From positions 1-38,532 of the forward strand of contig PGYA01000042.1 of assembly GCA_002839435.1 (NCBI GenBank): a stretch of DNA of 38,532 nt, written 5' to 3'. The stretch is from Candidatus Riflebacteria bacterium HGW-Riflebacteria-2. GTDB lineage: Bacteria; Muiribacteriota; Ozemobacteria; Ozemobacterales; Ozemobacteraceae. The position numbers were made by a program, and so were the translations under genes. The notes below the pieces were generated by a model. The model was not told the origin of the DNA, made no database searches, and saw only the letters and a list, made by a program, of their open reading frames with translations. Shown here in pieces: positions 15,528-23,753 of the stretch; position 1 is the stretch's first letter; every line of letters starts with the position of its first letter.

Positions 15528-17504
15528 ATGCGCACCAGAATATTAACCCTGACAGCCATAGTCATGTTCAGCATGCTGGTTCTGGTTGGCTATTTTCATC
15601 AGCGCGAGCTGCCCGGCTTCCCTGATGATGCAACCCTTTTAACGATAATTCAGCAACGTTCGCCCCTGACCTTCTGGCAAAAACTTGCCGCGCTCACCGG
15701 CAGAGGTGAACTCGACAGCTCACTGATCTGGTCCGCCCTTTCCCGTTTCGATCACCTGACGCTGTCACAGGACGACCGCGTAAGCACCGATGCGGCACGC
15801 GCCGCCCTGTATGTCAGACTTAAAAACTATGAACCGGCAGTACTTTCACTGCGCCACGTAATCGCTAGCAGTCGTTTCGCAACCGAGACCAGCCAGTGCC
15901 TCGAACTTCTCAAACAATCTTATGCCGCTACCGGCCAGGCATTCGAAATGTCTGGCGAGAACTCCGCCCCCACAAAAAGTCAGCCGGGTACCAGTATGTT
16001 TTTTATGGTGTTGTGGGTTCTTCTACTGCTGTTTCCTGCGGCAGTTACCAACGTCGAAAAACATAACTGGCTGGCGCGCTATTCTGCAAGAGCCGACCGA
16101 CGCGGCCCCTTCATCGCTTTTGTATATTCGCCCATGTGTAACATCCTGTTGTCTATTTCTGCCATACTGCTGCTGTCGCTGCGTGTCGCACCACACCTTG
16201 AAATCAAAGCGACTTTTTCATTCCTCTTCATTCATCTTCTGTTAAGCTGGTTTTTCTGTCAGATCCCAATGCACAGCATCGAAAGCCTGGTCAAGAAGAA
16301 CAGCACCGGGTTCATCAGATACTGCCGCGAACAGCTTTTGCTACTGGTTGTCAGACATCTGGCAAGCATATCGGCGGTTGTCACCCTGATTATTCTGCAC
16401 ATGATGGTGAGTCACCTGCCGGTCTGGCCGATCACCCGCCCGCTCGGAGCAGCCGTGGCCCCGGTAGTATTTTTCGCCTCGGTTTATCTGGCGCTGCAGC
16501 TTGTTCTTCCCTGGCTGATGTTCAAACGCTACCGCCCGACCGACCTTGGCCTCGAATTTTCACATAAAATTTTTACCACCGACGACGGCTACCGTCAGGG
16601 CATAGTTGAAGTTGGCGCCCTGAGCTTTTCTGCTGCTTCAATTATTTTTGGCGGTATGCAGAACCATCTTTCCAGCGAAAATCTTCGCATCCTGCTGGAC
16701 CGCAGCTTGCGCAAGTTCAAAAACAAGGCTGTTTTCAATGACTTTCTGCTGATTATGGCATTTACCAGCGGTATATCTATTCTGCCTGCTATCAACCCGA
16801 TATTCTGGGGTCGGCTTTTTGGCGCTGGTCCGTTTTTTATCGAGGCACTGGCACTGCTGTCGGGAGCGGCTTTCTGCGGCATTCTGCGCCGGACACTCGA
16901 GCGCAGCCAGCAGAAAGAAATTGATGCCACTTTTGCCTCAGAAAACTGCTCAGACCAGCTCCTGCAAAGTCTCGAGATAATCAACAAACTCAACTTCTTT
17001 CCTGATAACATGCGTGAAGGTGAACGCAGCGAATTCGATCCGCTGTCGCTCGATGAATCACGAGTAAACCTGCGGGCCGCCACCGGTCTTTATCTTCCCG
17101 CCACATCGCGCCCCGACGGGCTGGTACTGGTATCACTCTGGCGCAGTCGCCTGGCTGTCGACTGGAAACTCGGCCGTGAAGAATCGGCCTTTCTGACTTC
17201 GCTCGATTACCAGGTAAACGCCAGCGACAGCGAAGGTGAGCTATGCGCACTGGCAAACCGCCATAACCGGCTTGGGGCAGACTGCATTTACCTCGCCCGC
17301 CAGCAGCAGCTGAAAATCGTCTTCTGCAGCCAGAAATTCAGCGCCTTCACCGCAGAAACACCACTGCCGCAGGACAAAATCTGCCAGATATGCAGCGAAG
17401 CAATGCTCAAAGCCTGCCAGTTCGGCCCCTATAAATGGGAAAGCACCCCGGAAGGGTGCCTTTTTGCCTTGGAACAACCCGCTCGAACCGAGGCGGTTGT
17501 TTAA
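15528..17504 (+). CDS. Polytopic membrane protein resembling M48 peptidases but without HExxH
   Basis: The 658-residue protein starts after GAAGAGGTAAGC. It has an N-terminal membrane segment (3-22), a soluble helical stretch to about 150 that resembles a TPR pair, then about five or six membrane segments (157-172, 203-220, 228-248, 268-298, 307-330, 405-450). The part from about 358 to 480 follows the layout of Ste24/HtpX-type M48 peptidases: SFSAASIIFGGMQNHLSSEN, a helix, two membrane helices, then RTLERSQQKEIDATFA where active enzymes have a conserved E-x-x-A-D. The helix that should hold HExxH (LDRSLRKFKNKAVFND) has no histidine. I infer a pseudo-peptidase. The last 180 residues are soluble and unrecognised. 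Confidence 0.6.
   Translation: MRTRILTLTAIVMFSMLVLVGYFHQRELPGFPDDATLLTIIQQRSPLTFWQKLAALTGRGELDSSLIWSALSRFDHLTLSQDDRVSTDAARAALYVRLKNYEPAVLSLRHVIASSRFATETSQCLELLKQSYAATGQAFEMSGENSAPTKSQPGTSMFFMVLWVLLLLFPAAVTNVEKHNWLARYSARADRRGPFIAFVYSPMCNILLSISAILLLSLRVAPHLEIKATFSFLFIHLLLSWFFCQIPMHSIESLVKKNSTGFIRYCREQLLLLVVRHLASISAVVTLIILHMMVSHLPVWPITRPLGAAVAPVVFFASVYLALQLVLPWLMFKRYRPTDLGLEFSHKIFTTDDGYRQGIVEVGALSFSAASIIFGGMQNHLSSENLRILLDRSLRKFKNKAVFNDFLLIMAFTSGISILPAINPIFWGRLFGAGPFFIEALALLSGAAFCGILRRTLERSQQKEIDATFASENCSDQLLQSLEIINKLNFFPDNMREGERSEFDPLSLDESRVNLRAATGLYLPATSRPDGLVLVSLWRSRLAVDWKLGREESAFLTSLDYQVNASDSEGELCALANRHNRLGADCIYLARQQQLKIVFCSQKFSAFTAETPLPQDKICQICSEAMLKACQFGPYKWESTPEGCLFALEQPARTEAVV
17443..17465 (+). 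terminator. Terminator-like hairpin inside the 3' end of the preceding gene
   Basis: GCACCC and GGGTGC pair around CGGAA and are followed by C and five T residues. It lies 39 bases before the stop codon of the membrane-protein gene and 46 bases before the convergent ddl stop. It may act as a weak bidirectional terminator for the convergent pair. Confidence 0.45.
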
Positions 17505-17510
17505 AAGTTC

Positions 17511-18650
17511 TCAGGATACAGTAGCGAGAGACTCCTGCTTATCACGGTAACGCTCCAGCGCCAGAGCTACCAGTCGGTCAACTAGTTCCGGATAGCTGAT
17601 ACCGGTGGCTTCCCATAGTTTGGGATACATGCTGATGCTGGTAAAACCGGGGATTGTATTGATTTCATTGATCACAATACGGCCAGTGTCGCGTTCAAGA
17701 AAGAAATCGACGCGGGCCATGCCGGCACAATCAAGGGCACGATAAGCCTTGATCGCCATTTCCCTGATCTGCTCGATTGTCTCAGCCGACAGGTCAGCTG
17801 GAATCTTCAGCTCAGAGCGGTCATCAATGTATTTCGCGTTGTAATCATAAAACTCGTTGCAGGGCACGATTTCGCCGGGCAGCGAAGCGATCGGATCATC
17901 GTTGCCGAGCACCGACACCTCTATTTCGCGACCGTTCACAAAAGATTCGATAAGAATCTTACGATCGTAGCGGGCAGCCAGATCAAGAGCCGCTTTGAGA
18001 GCCTCGCGGCTTTTAGCCTTGCTGATGCCGACCGATGAGCCGGAGTTAACCGGCTTAACAAAACATGGATAGCCAAGTTCACTTTCGATTTCAAGAATGG
18101 TTTTATCGGGAGCAGCGCGATAATGACTGCGCAAAACTTCTTTAAACGGAGCGATTTCGATGCCGGCCTCATGGAACAGACGTTTGGCGAATGTTTTGTC
18201 CATGCCAACTGCCGAAGCCAGCACACCGCAACCTACGTAAGGCATGTCGGCAAGTTCCAGCATGCCCTGTAGCGTGCCGTCTTCGCCGTAAGTGCCATGA
18301 ATAATGGGAAACAGCACGTCAAGCTGCACCTGGTTCTCGTCTTTCGGCCGGTCAATCAGCATCAGACCCTTGCTGGCCGGATCGCAGTTCAGGCTGGCCA
18401 TGCCGCCCGAAGCTGAGTTGAAAGGCAGACAGCCGCCTGATTCTGATTTACCGTATTCAAGCAAAGCATCGGGCTTTACACCGACCATCCAGGCGCCCTG
18501 GCGCGTGATGCCGACAGGTATGACCTCGTATTTATCAGGGCTTAGCGCTTTCATGATCGATTTTGCCGAAACCAGCGAAACTTCATGTTCGCCCGACCTG
18601 CCGCCAAAAATAACGCCAACTCTGAGTTTTCCGCCCGGAACAGAATTCAT
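17511..18650 (-). CDS. ddl: D-alanine--D-alanine ligase
   Basis: This 379-residue ATP-grasp enzyme joins two D-alanines for peptidoglycan precursors. Motifs in order are [15 protein letters not shown] near 12-25 (N-terminal substrate binding), [18 protein letters not shown] near 114, [16 protein letters not shown] near 196 (ATP and phosphate-binding loop), [16 protein letters not shown] near 268 (the Tyr-Lys loop seen in D-Ala ligases rather than D-lactate ligases), ARVDFFLE near 318, and [20 protein letters not shown] near 332 (magnesium binding and omega loop). An AGGAG lies before the ATG. It is 66 bases downstream of the TAXI binding-protein gene on the same strand and may be co-transcribed. 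Length is normal for the family. Confidence 0.97.
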   Translation of the reverse strand: MNSVPGGKLRVGVIFGGRSGEHEVSLVSAKSIMKALSPDKYEVIPVGITRQGAWMVGVKPDALLEYGKSESGGCLPFNSASGGMASLNCDPASKGLMLIDRPKDENQVQLDVLFPIIHGTYGEDGTLQGMLELADMPYVGCGVLASAVGMDKTFAKRLFHEAGIEIAPFKEVLRSHYRAAPDKTILEIESELGYPCFVKPVNSGSSVGISKAKSREALKAALDLAARYDRKILIESFVNGREIEVSVLGNDDPIASLPGEIVPCNEFYDYNAKYIDDRSELKIPADLSAETIEQIREMAIKAYRALDCAGMARVDFFLERDTGRIVINEINTIPGFTSISMYPKLWEATGISYPELVDRLVALALERYRDKQESLATVS

Positions 18651-18716
18651 GTTGCACTCCTTGTTTTGTATTCTGCAATAATTATCGGCAAAATACGGCC
18701 CGGGCCTGATAGCTGC

Positions 18717-19673
18717 TTAAGGAACCTCAGAATGAGCTTTATAAGCGCCTTTGCCCAGTTGAACCGGCATCTGCCGGCGCAGGCTGTTTTTGGTCATCTT
18801 GCTCAAACGCGGGTGGCTTTGTCCCAGATCGTTTGGAGCGCCAAAAAGATGCTTAGTCATCAGATACTGATCGTTCTCGCTGAGATTGGGGCCCGAAACC
18901 AGTATAGCGTTTATTTCGACCGCAGAAATCTCTTCGGTCTGCCCGGGATACTGATTCGCCTCGATCGTCGAGGGATAGTAAAATGAATAAGAATTGACCA
19001 GCTTCTGCACAAGATCAGGCTCAACCGGAACAACACAGACTTCGACCTTGCGCGCCAGTTCGATTATCGATGGGTTAGGCATGCCACTGGTAAAAATGAA
19101 AGCGTCGATACGCCCTTCCTGCATCTCTTTCATCGCATCGCCGGCGTTAATGTACTGATGGTCGATCTGTTCCCAGACTTTAGCAATCGTCAGAATCTGC
19201 TGGGCATTATAAAAGGTGCCGCTGTCTTTACTGCCCACCGCGATCTTGCGGCCAGCCAGGTCTGCCAGAGTTTTGATCCCGGTTTCCTTGCGCGCGATTA
19301 TCTGCACGACCTCAGGGAACAAAGTGGCAATACCAGTTACATTGGTTATCTTCTGGCCATTGAACATGGCTTCGCCTTCGGCCGCGTAGAAGGCAATGTC
19401 ATTTTGCACCAGCGCCATATCAACTTTGCCATCGCGCAGCAACTGCAGATTTTCGACACTGCCTGCTGTTTCCATGATGTTGAGCGTAACACCGGAAAAT
19501 GACTTCTTGAGAATCATTGCCAGTGCCTCGCCGATCGGGTAATAAACGCCCGATTTCGAGCCAGTAGCGATCGTATATTCGGTGCGGCTCAAGCTGGAAC
19601 CACCACAACCGGTAAGCCCGGCAATGACCAGCAGAACCGGCAGAAGCGCCGGCAGTAGATAGAATTTTTTCAT
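18717..19673 (-). CDS. TAXI-family (TRAP-associated) solute-binding lipoprotein
   Basis: The 318-residue protein starts after AGGAAGGGG. Its signal ends in the lipobox LTGC with Cys23, so it should be a lipid-anchored periplasmic protein. The mature part is typical of TAXI/NMT1-like binding proteins: YTIATGSKSGVYYPIGEALA near 33-52, VDMALVQNDIAFYAAEGEAMF near 89, LFPEVVQIIARKETGIKTLADLAGRKIAVG near 113-148 with GTFYNAQQIL, and QEGRIDAFIFTSGMPNPSI. TAXI proteins feed TRAP transporters for carboxylates or amino acids, but no TRAP permease gene lies in the window, so the partner is elsewhere or absent. It is followed by ddl on the same strand. Confidence 0.9.
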   Translation of the reverse strand: MKKFYLLPALLPVLLVIAGLTGCGGSSLSRTEYTIATGSKSGVYYPIGEALAMILKKSFSGVTLNIMETAGSVENLQLLRDGKVDMALVQNDIAFYAAEGEAMFNGQKITNVTGIATLFPEVVQIIARKETGIKTLADLAGRKIAVGSKDSGTFYNAQQILTIAKVWEQIDHQYINAGDAMKEMQEGRIDAFIFTSGMPNPSIIELARKVEVCVVPVEPDLVQKLVNSYSFYYPSTIEANQYPGQTEEISAVEINAILVSGPNLSENDQYLMTKHLFGAPNDLGQSHPRLSKMTKNSLRRQMPVQLGKGAYKAHSEVP

Positions 19674-19731
19674 CTTTTACCCCTTCCTGAAACGAACTGA
19701 ACAGATGATACCACATTATTCGCCAGCCCAC

Positions 19732-19756
19732 AAAAACCCTGCCGAACATTGCAGGG
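19732..19756 (-). terminator. Intrinsic terminator on the minus strand upstream of the TAXI gene
   Basis: On the minus strand CCCTGC, an eight-base loop and GCAGGG (+ strand 19737-19742 and 19751-19756) are followed by TTTTTG. It sits 59 bases before the TAXI start codon. It may end transcription that comes from rpmB across thiT, or attenuate the TAXI gene. Confidence 0.6.
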
Positions 19757-19797
19757 CAAACGGGAACTTTCCGTCGAATTGACACCTGTTTGAAACC

Positions 19798-19908
19798 GTC
19801 ATTGCGAGGAGTTCTGCATGTCAGAACGACGAAGCAATCTCACCGTTTCAGCGCAAAAGCCCGGTTAAAACAATGAGATTGCTTCAGGGCTTTGCCCTTC
19901 GTAATGAC
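19798..19908. repeat. Palindromic dispersed repeat, copy 1
   Basis: The outer arms GTCATTGCGA (19798) and TCGTAATGAC (ending 19908) match with one mismatch. The inner arms GAAGCAATCTCA (19831-19842) and TGAGATTGCTTC (19874-19885) match perfectly. The same layout occurs at 22763-22848. Elements with the words GTCATTGCGAGG and GAAGCAATC are widespread short palindromic repeats in bacterial genomes. It is followed by TTTTCTTTT and could terminate transcription. Confidence 0.85.
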
Positions 19909-19937
19909 TTTTCTTTTACTCGAGAACGGCTTAAACA

Positions 19938-19966
19938 TTGCCAAGAATGTCAAATAATGGTATTCA
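19938..19966 (+). promoter_or_regulatory. Candidate promoter for thiT
   Basis: TTGCCA (19938-19943) and TATTCA (19961-19966) are 17 bases apart. A start near 19973 would leave only about nine bases before the GTG, leaving no room for a TPP riboswitch. Confidence 0.4.
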
Positions 19967-19981
19967 GAATCGGGGTGAACA

Positions 19982-20509
19982 GTGCGCATACGAAAGCTTA
20001 ACGTTGTAACCGAATGTGGCATGCTTCTGGCCGCCGCGCTGGCGCTGTCGAACATCAAACTGTTCCAGATGCCCAGTGGCGGGTCGGTCTCTCTCGGCGT
20101 GCTGCCGCTTCTTCTTTTGAGCGCGCGCCATGGCTTGCTGACCGGATGTGCCAGCGGCGCCCTGCTTGGCCTGCTGATGCTGACCACGCGCCCATTCATC
20201 GTTCATCCGGTGCAGTTTCTTCTCGATTACCCTCTCGCCTACGCCGCTATCGGCCTCGCCGGCATTGTTTCCTGGCGAACTCCAGCTAAAGCAGCAACGG
20301 CGACAACGCTGGCAAACGTAATCCGTCTGCTGCTACACGTTATCGCCGGTGCGATTTTTTTTGTGACCGGTAAAGACTCTTTTATGCAGGCCCTGATGGC
20401 CAGCTTTCTCTACAATCTCGGTCACATGCTCCCGGAAACCGTCATCTGCGTCATCCTTGTCAGCTACATCGCCCGGAATCACCAGGCATTATGCGCAAGA
20501 CAGAACTGA
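19982..20509 (+). CDS. thiT: Energy-coupled thiamine transporter S component
   Basis: This 175-residue membrane protein is the ThiT S component of an ECF transporter, which binds thiamine and works with a shared EcfA1A2T module that is not in this window. About six membrane segments are present. Diagnostic sequences are GGSVSLGVLPLLLLSARHG near 33-51, RPFIVHPVQFLLDYPLAYAA near 70-89, and RLLLHVIAGAIFF near 115-127, where ThiT proteins place thiamine-binding aromatic and polar residues. It starts at GTG, with GGGGTGA just upstream; the close spacing is unusual. I see no thiamine riboswitch before it, so any control by thiamine must be elsewhere. Confidence 0.9.
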   Translation: MRIRKLNVVTECGMLLAAALALSNIKLFQMPSGGSVSLGVLPLLLLSARHGLLTGCASGALLGLLMLTTRPFIVHPVQFLLDYPLAYAAIGLAGIVSWRTPAKAATATTLANVIRLLLHVIAGAIFFVTGKDSFMQALMASFLYNLGHMLPETVICVILVSYIARNHQALCARQN

Positions 20510-20531
20510 CGCCGATTACGGCAGAAAATGC

Positions 20532-20720
20532 TTAAGCGCCAGCTACCTTATCACTGCCCAGACAGCGGGTGCAAATGTATCCACGGACGCGAGCGCCGTT
20601 GAGCATGACCCGTTTTTTCTGGAGGTTGATGCTCCAGCGTCTTTTTGTGCGATGATGAGAATGGCTGAGCTTAAAGCCAACCCTTGGTCCACGATTGCAA
20701 ACCATACAAATTCTAGACAT
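20532..20720 (-). CDS. rpmB: Ribosomal protein L28, zinc-binding form
   Basis: This 62-residue protein is 50S ribosomal protein L28 (bL28): SRICMVCNRGPRVG, then LSHSHHRTKRRWSINLQKKR, then GYICTRCLGSDKV. Two C-x-x-C pairs (residues 5-8 and 52-55) show the zinc-binding form. I choose ATG 20720, with GGAGGT six bases upstream, over an in-frame TTG two codons earlier. Length is typical. It has its own promoter and lies alone, convergent with thiT with 22 bases between the two stops. No terminator hairpin with a T run is visible just after its stop on the minus strand. Confidence 0.97.
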   Translation of the reverse strand: MSRICMVCNRGPRVGFKLSHSHHRTKRRWSINLQKKRVMLNGARVRGYICTRCLGSDKVAGA

Positions 20721-20756
20721 ATTCAAACCTCCAAGATCAAGCCGAAGTGAAAGAAT

Positions 20757-20785
20757 ATATTACCAGATATCACCCAACTAATCAA
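20757..20785 (-). promoter_or_regulatory. Promoter of rpmB
   Basis: Read on the minus strand, TTGATT (20785-20780) and TAATAT (20762-20757) are 17 bases apart. The transcript would start about 30 bases before the L28 ATG and includes the GGAGGT ribosome-binding site. Confidence 0.65.
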
Positions 20786-20891
20786 GCGCAAATTTAATAA
20801 TTATGTACCCCAGACAACTGGCACTCTCTCGTGCTCTTAATCCAAATCGCTATCGCTGTCTATTTCTGTTGCGATTTCGTTAAATAAACTG

Positions 20892-20925
20892 CACCTCCCG
20901 CCGATAGGGCTGACAGCTGGAGGTG
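20892..20925 (+). promoter_or_regulatory. Hairpin that can hide the ribosome-binding site of the 20930 gene
   Basis: CACCTCC at 20892-20898 is the exact complement of GGAGGTG at 20919-20925, which is the ribosome-binding site for the ATG at 20930. The loop is 20 bases. Folding would block translation initiation. Further upstream AAATCGC (20844-20850) and GCGATTT (20871-20877) form another inverted pair. Confidence 0.45.
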
Positions 20926-20929
20926 TTTC

Positions 20930-22717
20930 ATGAAAACACAGAATCTTGCCAAACAATTGCTCTATGCAGCGCTCTGCGTGCTGGCGGTCCTTACCATCGC
21001 CGGCTGCTCGAGCACTAACTCGATAAGCTCACTTAACCCGGCAGCAGCCGACCCCGAATCAGAACTCAATATCGGCAGCACCGAAACTCGCACAAGCAAC
21101 CCGGTGCCGGTTGTCGTCATTTACGCTTCCCGCAACGTCGTCGGCCCCGAAGCCGAGCTGAACCTGCGCGCTGAAGCCATCGACCCGACCGGTGGCCAGG
21201 TAACCATCACCTGGGAAGCCAGCGACGGCAATATCATCTCGAGTGACGGCAGCAATGCTGTCTGGAAAGCGCCGTCACAGACATCAACCAACATCATCAC
21301 CTGCATTGCAACTGATGTGCGCGGTGGTCAGGCGAAGGCCGATTACAGCGTCGATGTCGTCGGCAACAGCACTTATCGCCTCAACATCCTGGCTGACCGA
21401 ACCTCGATCCTTACCGGACGCATCAGTGGAGACCCGGCCAGTCCGGTGGTTCCAATATCTGGCGCCAGAATCGAACTTTCAGCCGTCGGCGAAGTCGGAG
21501 TCAGCGACAGCAGTGGCATGATAGAATTCAACATCGATCAGGCCCAGGCCCTGGCCACTTCCACCCTGGTAACAGTCAAATACCTGACCTGGGAAGTCTC
21601 TTATAACGCCTCTCTTCTCGTCGGCGATGGACTGCGCATTATCGATGAACTCACCTTTTATCCGGGTTATAACGAAGTCAGCGTCGCCGTGGCACGCGGC
21701 GACTCGTTTCTGCTCAAACGTGGCATGATCGAAGTTACCGCTGTCGAAAACAGTGCCGGCGCCATCAAGCCGATCGCTGAAGTCACCGTCGATGCCGGCG
21801 CCAGCCAGGCAATATCAGGCAACAGCGATGGCCGCGCCATTCTGGGCTCTAATATCACCGGCAACGGCGAAACCACGATCAGACTTGCTCGAAATGGCTA
21901 TCAGACTATTGAGGGCTACTACGTGCCCGTTTCGATAGATGGGCTGACCCTCGTCAATGCTCGCCTGTCAAAAGCTGGAACAATCCCCGAACTCGATGCG
22001 GTGATTTCATGGACAAGACCATACATGAACCAGAAAGCATTCCCGGTCTCGGGCCCTTTTGAAATCGGATTTGGCCAGACTATGGAAAAAGCATCGATCT
22101 TCAACGACATCAACCTGATGATACAGAACAAAACTCGCGGCAGCATGATTGCGCTGAGCGGAACGCTTATTGAACAGTACTTTCGCACGGTCTGGAAATC
22201 AGATACGGTTCTCCAGCTTTATCCCCGCCAGCCCCTCGATGCCAGCACGCGCTACAGCATGGTCATTTCGCGCTGGAACGCCAGATCTTCCGATGGTCGC
22301 ATGCTCAAAACCTACGAAGGCCTCTATGGTGAGTTCACTACCGATGCCGACCCGAGCCCGAGTATTGTCTCGACCAGCCCCAAAAATGGTGATACCGATG
22401 TCGGCCGATCCGGCCCCTTCGCCATCCGTTTCGACCGCAGCATGCAGCCCGAATCGCTTTGCGACGATCTCGAAATTGAGATCACCAGCCTTGACTCAGG
22501 TGCCAGAATGGTGCTCGACGGCACATCTCTGCGCAGCAATTTCTCGGTCAGCTGGAAAGAAAGCAACACAGTGCTCGAACTCGTGCCATACCGTATGCTG
22601 AAAGCCGGTGGCTCTTACCTGATACGTCTCAACCGATGCAATCTGGTGTCTGAATCAGGCAAGAAGGTCACTGACTTCTCCAACCTCTGGGGCCAGTTCA
22701 AAACCGGCAGCATGTAA
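20930..22717 (+). CDS. Lipoprotein with Ig-like and Big_5-like domains
   Basis: This 595-residue protein starts after GGAGGTG. Its signal ends in the lipobox IAGC (Cys26). After a Ser/Asn-rich linker there is an Ig/PKD-like domain at about 62-145 (EAELNLRAEAIDPTGGQVTI, WEASDGNIISSDG). Two carboxypeptidase-regulatory-like regions follow (about 150-235 and 240-350). The last 250 residues hold two copies of a Big_5-type domain: SGPFEIGFGQTMEKASIFND (near 376) and SGPFAIRFDRSMQPESLCDD (near 495), each followed by a FRTVWKSD or FSVSWKES strand and ending in G-x-F-x-T. It is most likely an outer-membrane or surface adhesin or scaffold. It resembles the large lipoproteins at 27927-38532 in building style but is not a close paralog. 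Confidence 0.85.
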   Translation: MKTQNLAKQLLYAALCVLAVLTIAGCSSTNSISSLNPAAADPESELNIGSTETRTSNPVPVVVIYASRNVVGPEAELNLRAEAIDPTGGQVTITWEASDGNIISSDGSNAVWKAPSQTSTNIITCIATDVRGGQAKADYSVDVVGNSTYRLNILADRTSILTGRISGDPASPVVPISGARIELSAVGEVGVSDSSGMIEFNIDQAQALATSTLVTVKYLTWEVSYNASLLVGDGLRIIDELTFYPGYNEVSVAVARGDSFLLKRGMIEVTAVENSAGAIKPIAEVTVDAGASQAISGNSDGRAILGSNITGNGETTIRLARNGYQTIEGYYVPVSIDGLTLVNARLSKAGTIPELDAVISWTRPYMNQKAFPVSGPFEIGFGQTMEKASIFNDINLMIQNKTRGSMIALSGTLIEQYFRTVWKSDTVLQLYPRQPLDASTRYSMVISRWNARSSDGRMLKTYEGLYGEFTTDADPSPSIVSTSPKNGDTDVGRSGPFAIRFDRSMQPESLCDDLEIEITSLDSGARMVLDGTSLRSNFSVSWKESNTVLELVPYRMLKAGGSYLIRLNRCNLVSESGKKVTDFSNLWGQFKTGSM

Positions 22718-22762
22718 AACCCGAAGCCTAGTGGTCTGTCAACATCGAATCTGGTGTTATCC

Positions 22763-22848
22763 GTCATTGCGACTGCGAGGCATAGCCGAAGCAGGAAGCA
22801 ATCCTTCTGCTAATAGGATTGCTTCGTCGCTGCGCTCCTCGCAATGAC
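22763..22848. repeat. Palindromic dispersed repeat, copy 2
   Basis: The outer arms GTCATTGCGA (22763) and TCGCAATGAC (ending 22848) are perfect. The inner arms GAAGCAATCCT (22795-22805) and AGGATTGCTTC (22815-22825) are also perfect. It lies between two convergent genes and is followed by TGTTTTTAA, so it may serve as a terminator. It is related to the copy at 19798-19908. Confidence 0.88.
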
Positions 22849-22882
22849 TGTTTTTAAACACACGTTCAAATTTGGCAAAGCA

Positions 22883-23740
22883 CTAATCTTTGATTCGGGC
22901 CAGTGAGCTGAAAAACTTGTACCAGAGAAAGCCGACCAGCACTGATATTACTGTAGCGGCAATGACATAGCTGATCCTGATCCCGGCCGCACTGCCCGAT
23001 AGCGCCGACGACGCCAGGTGCACTCCGGCCGCCACAGGCTCTTTTGCAACCGGCTCTTTTGCCGGGCGGGTTGTTGCGCTGACAGTAGAGACAGGCCTAT
23101 CTTCGCTGACAGCGACGATTTCTGGCGTTTTTGCAATCTTGACGTCAGGCTTGAGCTCAGACGAAGCGGTGGTCGGCGCAACCGGCTCGACTTTTGGCCG
23201 GCTCTCAGTAACACTTTTTGCCGAATGTTTCACGGCGGAAGCAGCGTTGCGCAGAGATGAAGGCGGAGCTTCAGAAACGCCTGCCTTGTCCGCGTTGCCT
23301 GAATCTACCGGCATGGCTGGCGTCGGCGATGAGTAGGTCTTTACCCCGTTAACCGTCTCTTTTTTAAAGCTGATCAGCTCGGCGAGATCGTCGCAAAAAT
23401 CTTCAAGCTCAGGCCTCTGCTCATTGGCAAAGCTCAGTCGCGTTACATTTTGCGGGCTGCGCGCCGGCACGAACGTCAGCACGACCTCTTTCAAACGCTG
23501 AAAATACTCGATTTCGCGAATATCGCGCCGCGCCAACAATGCAATGATCGGTTCCCTGCCAATTTCGCAGGTGTGAAAAATCACCGAACCGGTACTCAGA
23601 ATAAGCCAGACCTGACCCTTGCTGGCAGTGCGCTCAGCATCTGACTTTATCGCCTTGAGCACCTTTTCTTCGGGAGCAAGATAAATACTTATATCGCTTC
23701 TGATCGCCTCAGGCAGACTGAGGCAGGCTTGCGGCTGCAT
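22883..23740 (-). CDS. Tail-anchored protein with PH-like N-terminal domain (function unknown)
   Basis: I do not recognise this 285-residue protein by name. Residues 15-125 look like a bacterial PH-like domain: a charged helix, then GQVWLILSTGSVIFHTC and REIEYFQRLKEVVLTFVPA, typical of strands in such membrane- or protein-binding folds. Residues 130-245 are low-complexity (Pro, Ala, Ser, Lys, Val) with KEPVAKEPVA and are probably disordered. Residues 258-276 (ISYVIAATVISVLVGFLWY) are a C-terminal membrane anchor with a short basic tail. A GGAG lies before the ATG, just past the upstream gene's stop 13 bases away, so it forms an operon with the acidic protein at 23754. Confidence 0.7.
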   Translation of the reverse strand: MQPQACLSLPEAIRSDISIYLAPEEKVLKAIKSDAERTASKGQVWLILSTGSVIFHTCEIGREPIIALLARRDIREIEYFQRLKEVVLTFVPARSPQNVTRLSFANEQRPELEDFCDDLAELISFKKETVNGVKTYSSPTPAMPVDSGNADKAGVSEAPPSSLRNAASAVKHSAKSVTESRPKVEPVAPTTASSELKPDVKIAKTPEIVAVSEDRPVSTVSATTRPAKEPVAKEPVAAGVHLASSALSGSAAGIRISYVIAATVISVLVGFLWYKFFSSLARIKD

Positions 23741-23753
23741 CGGCTGTCACTCC

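Noticed and set aside
19909..19981. Possible TPP riboswitch before thiT (GGGGTG present)
   Set aside because: There is no CTGAGA box or paired second domain, and the predicted promoter leaves under ten bases of leader.
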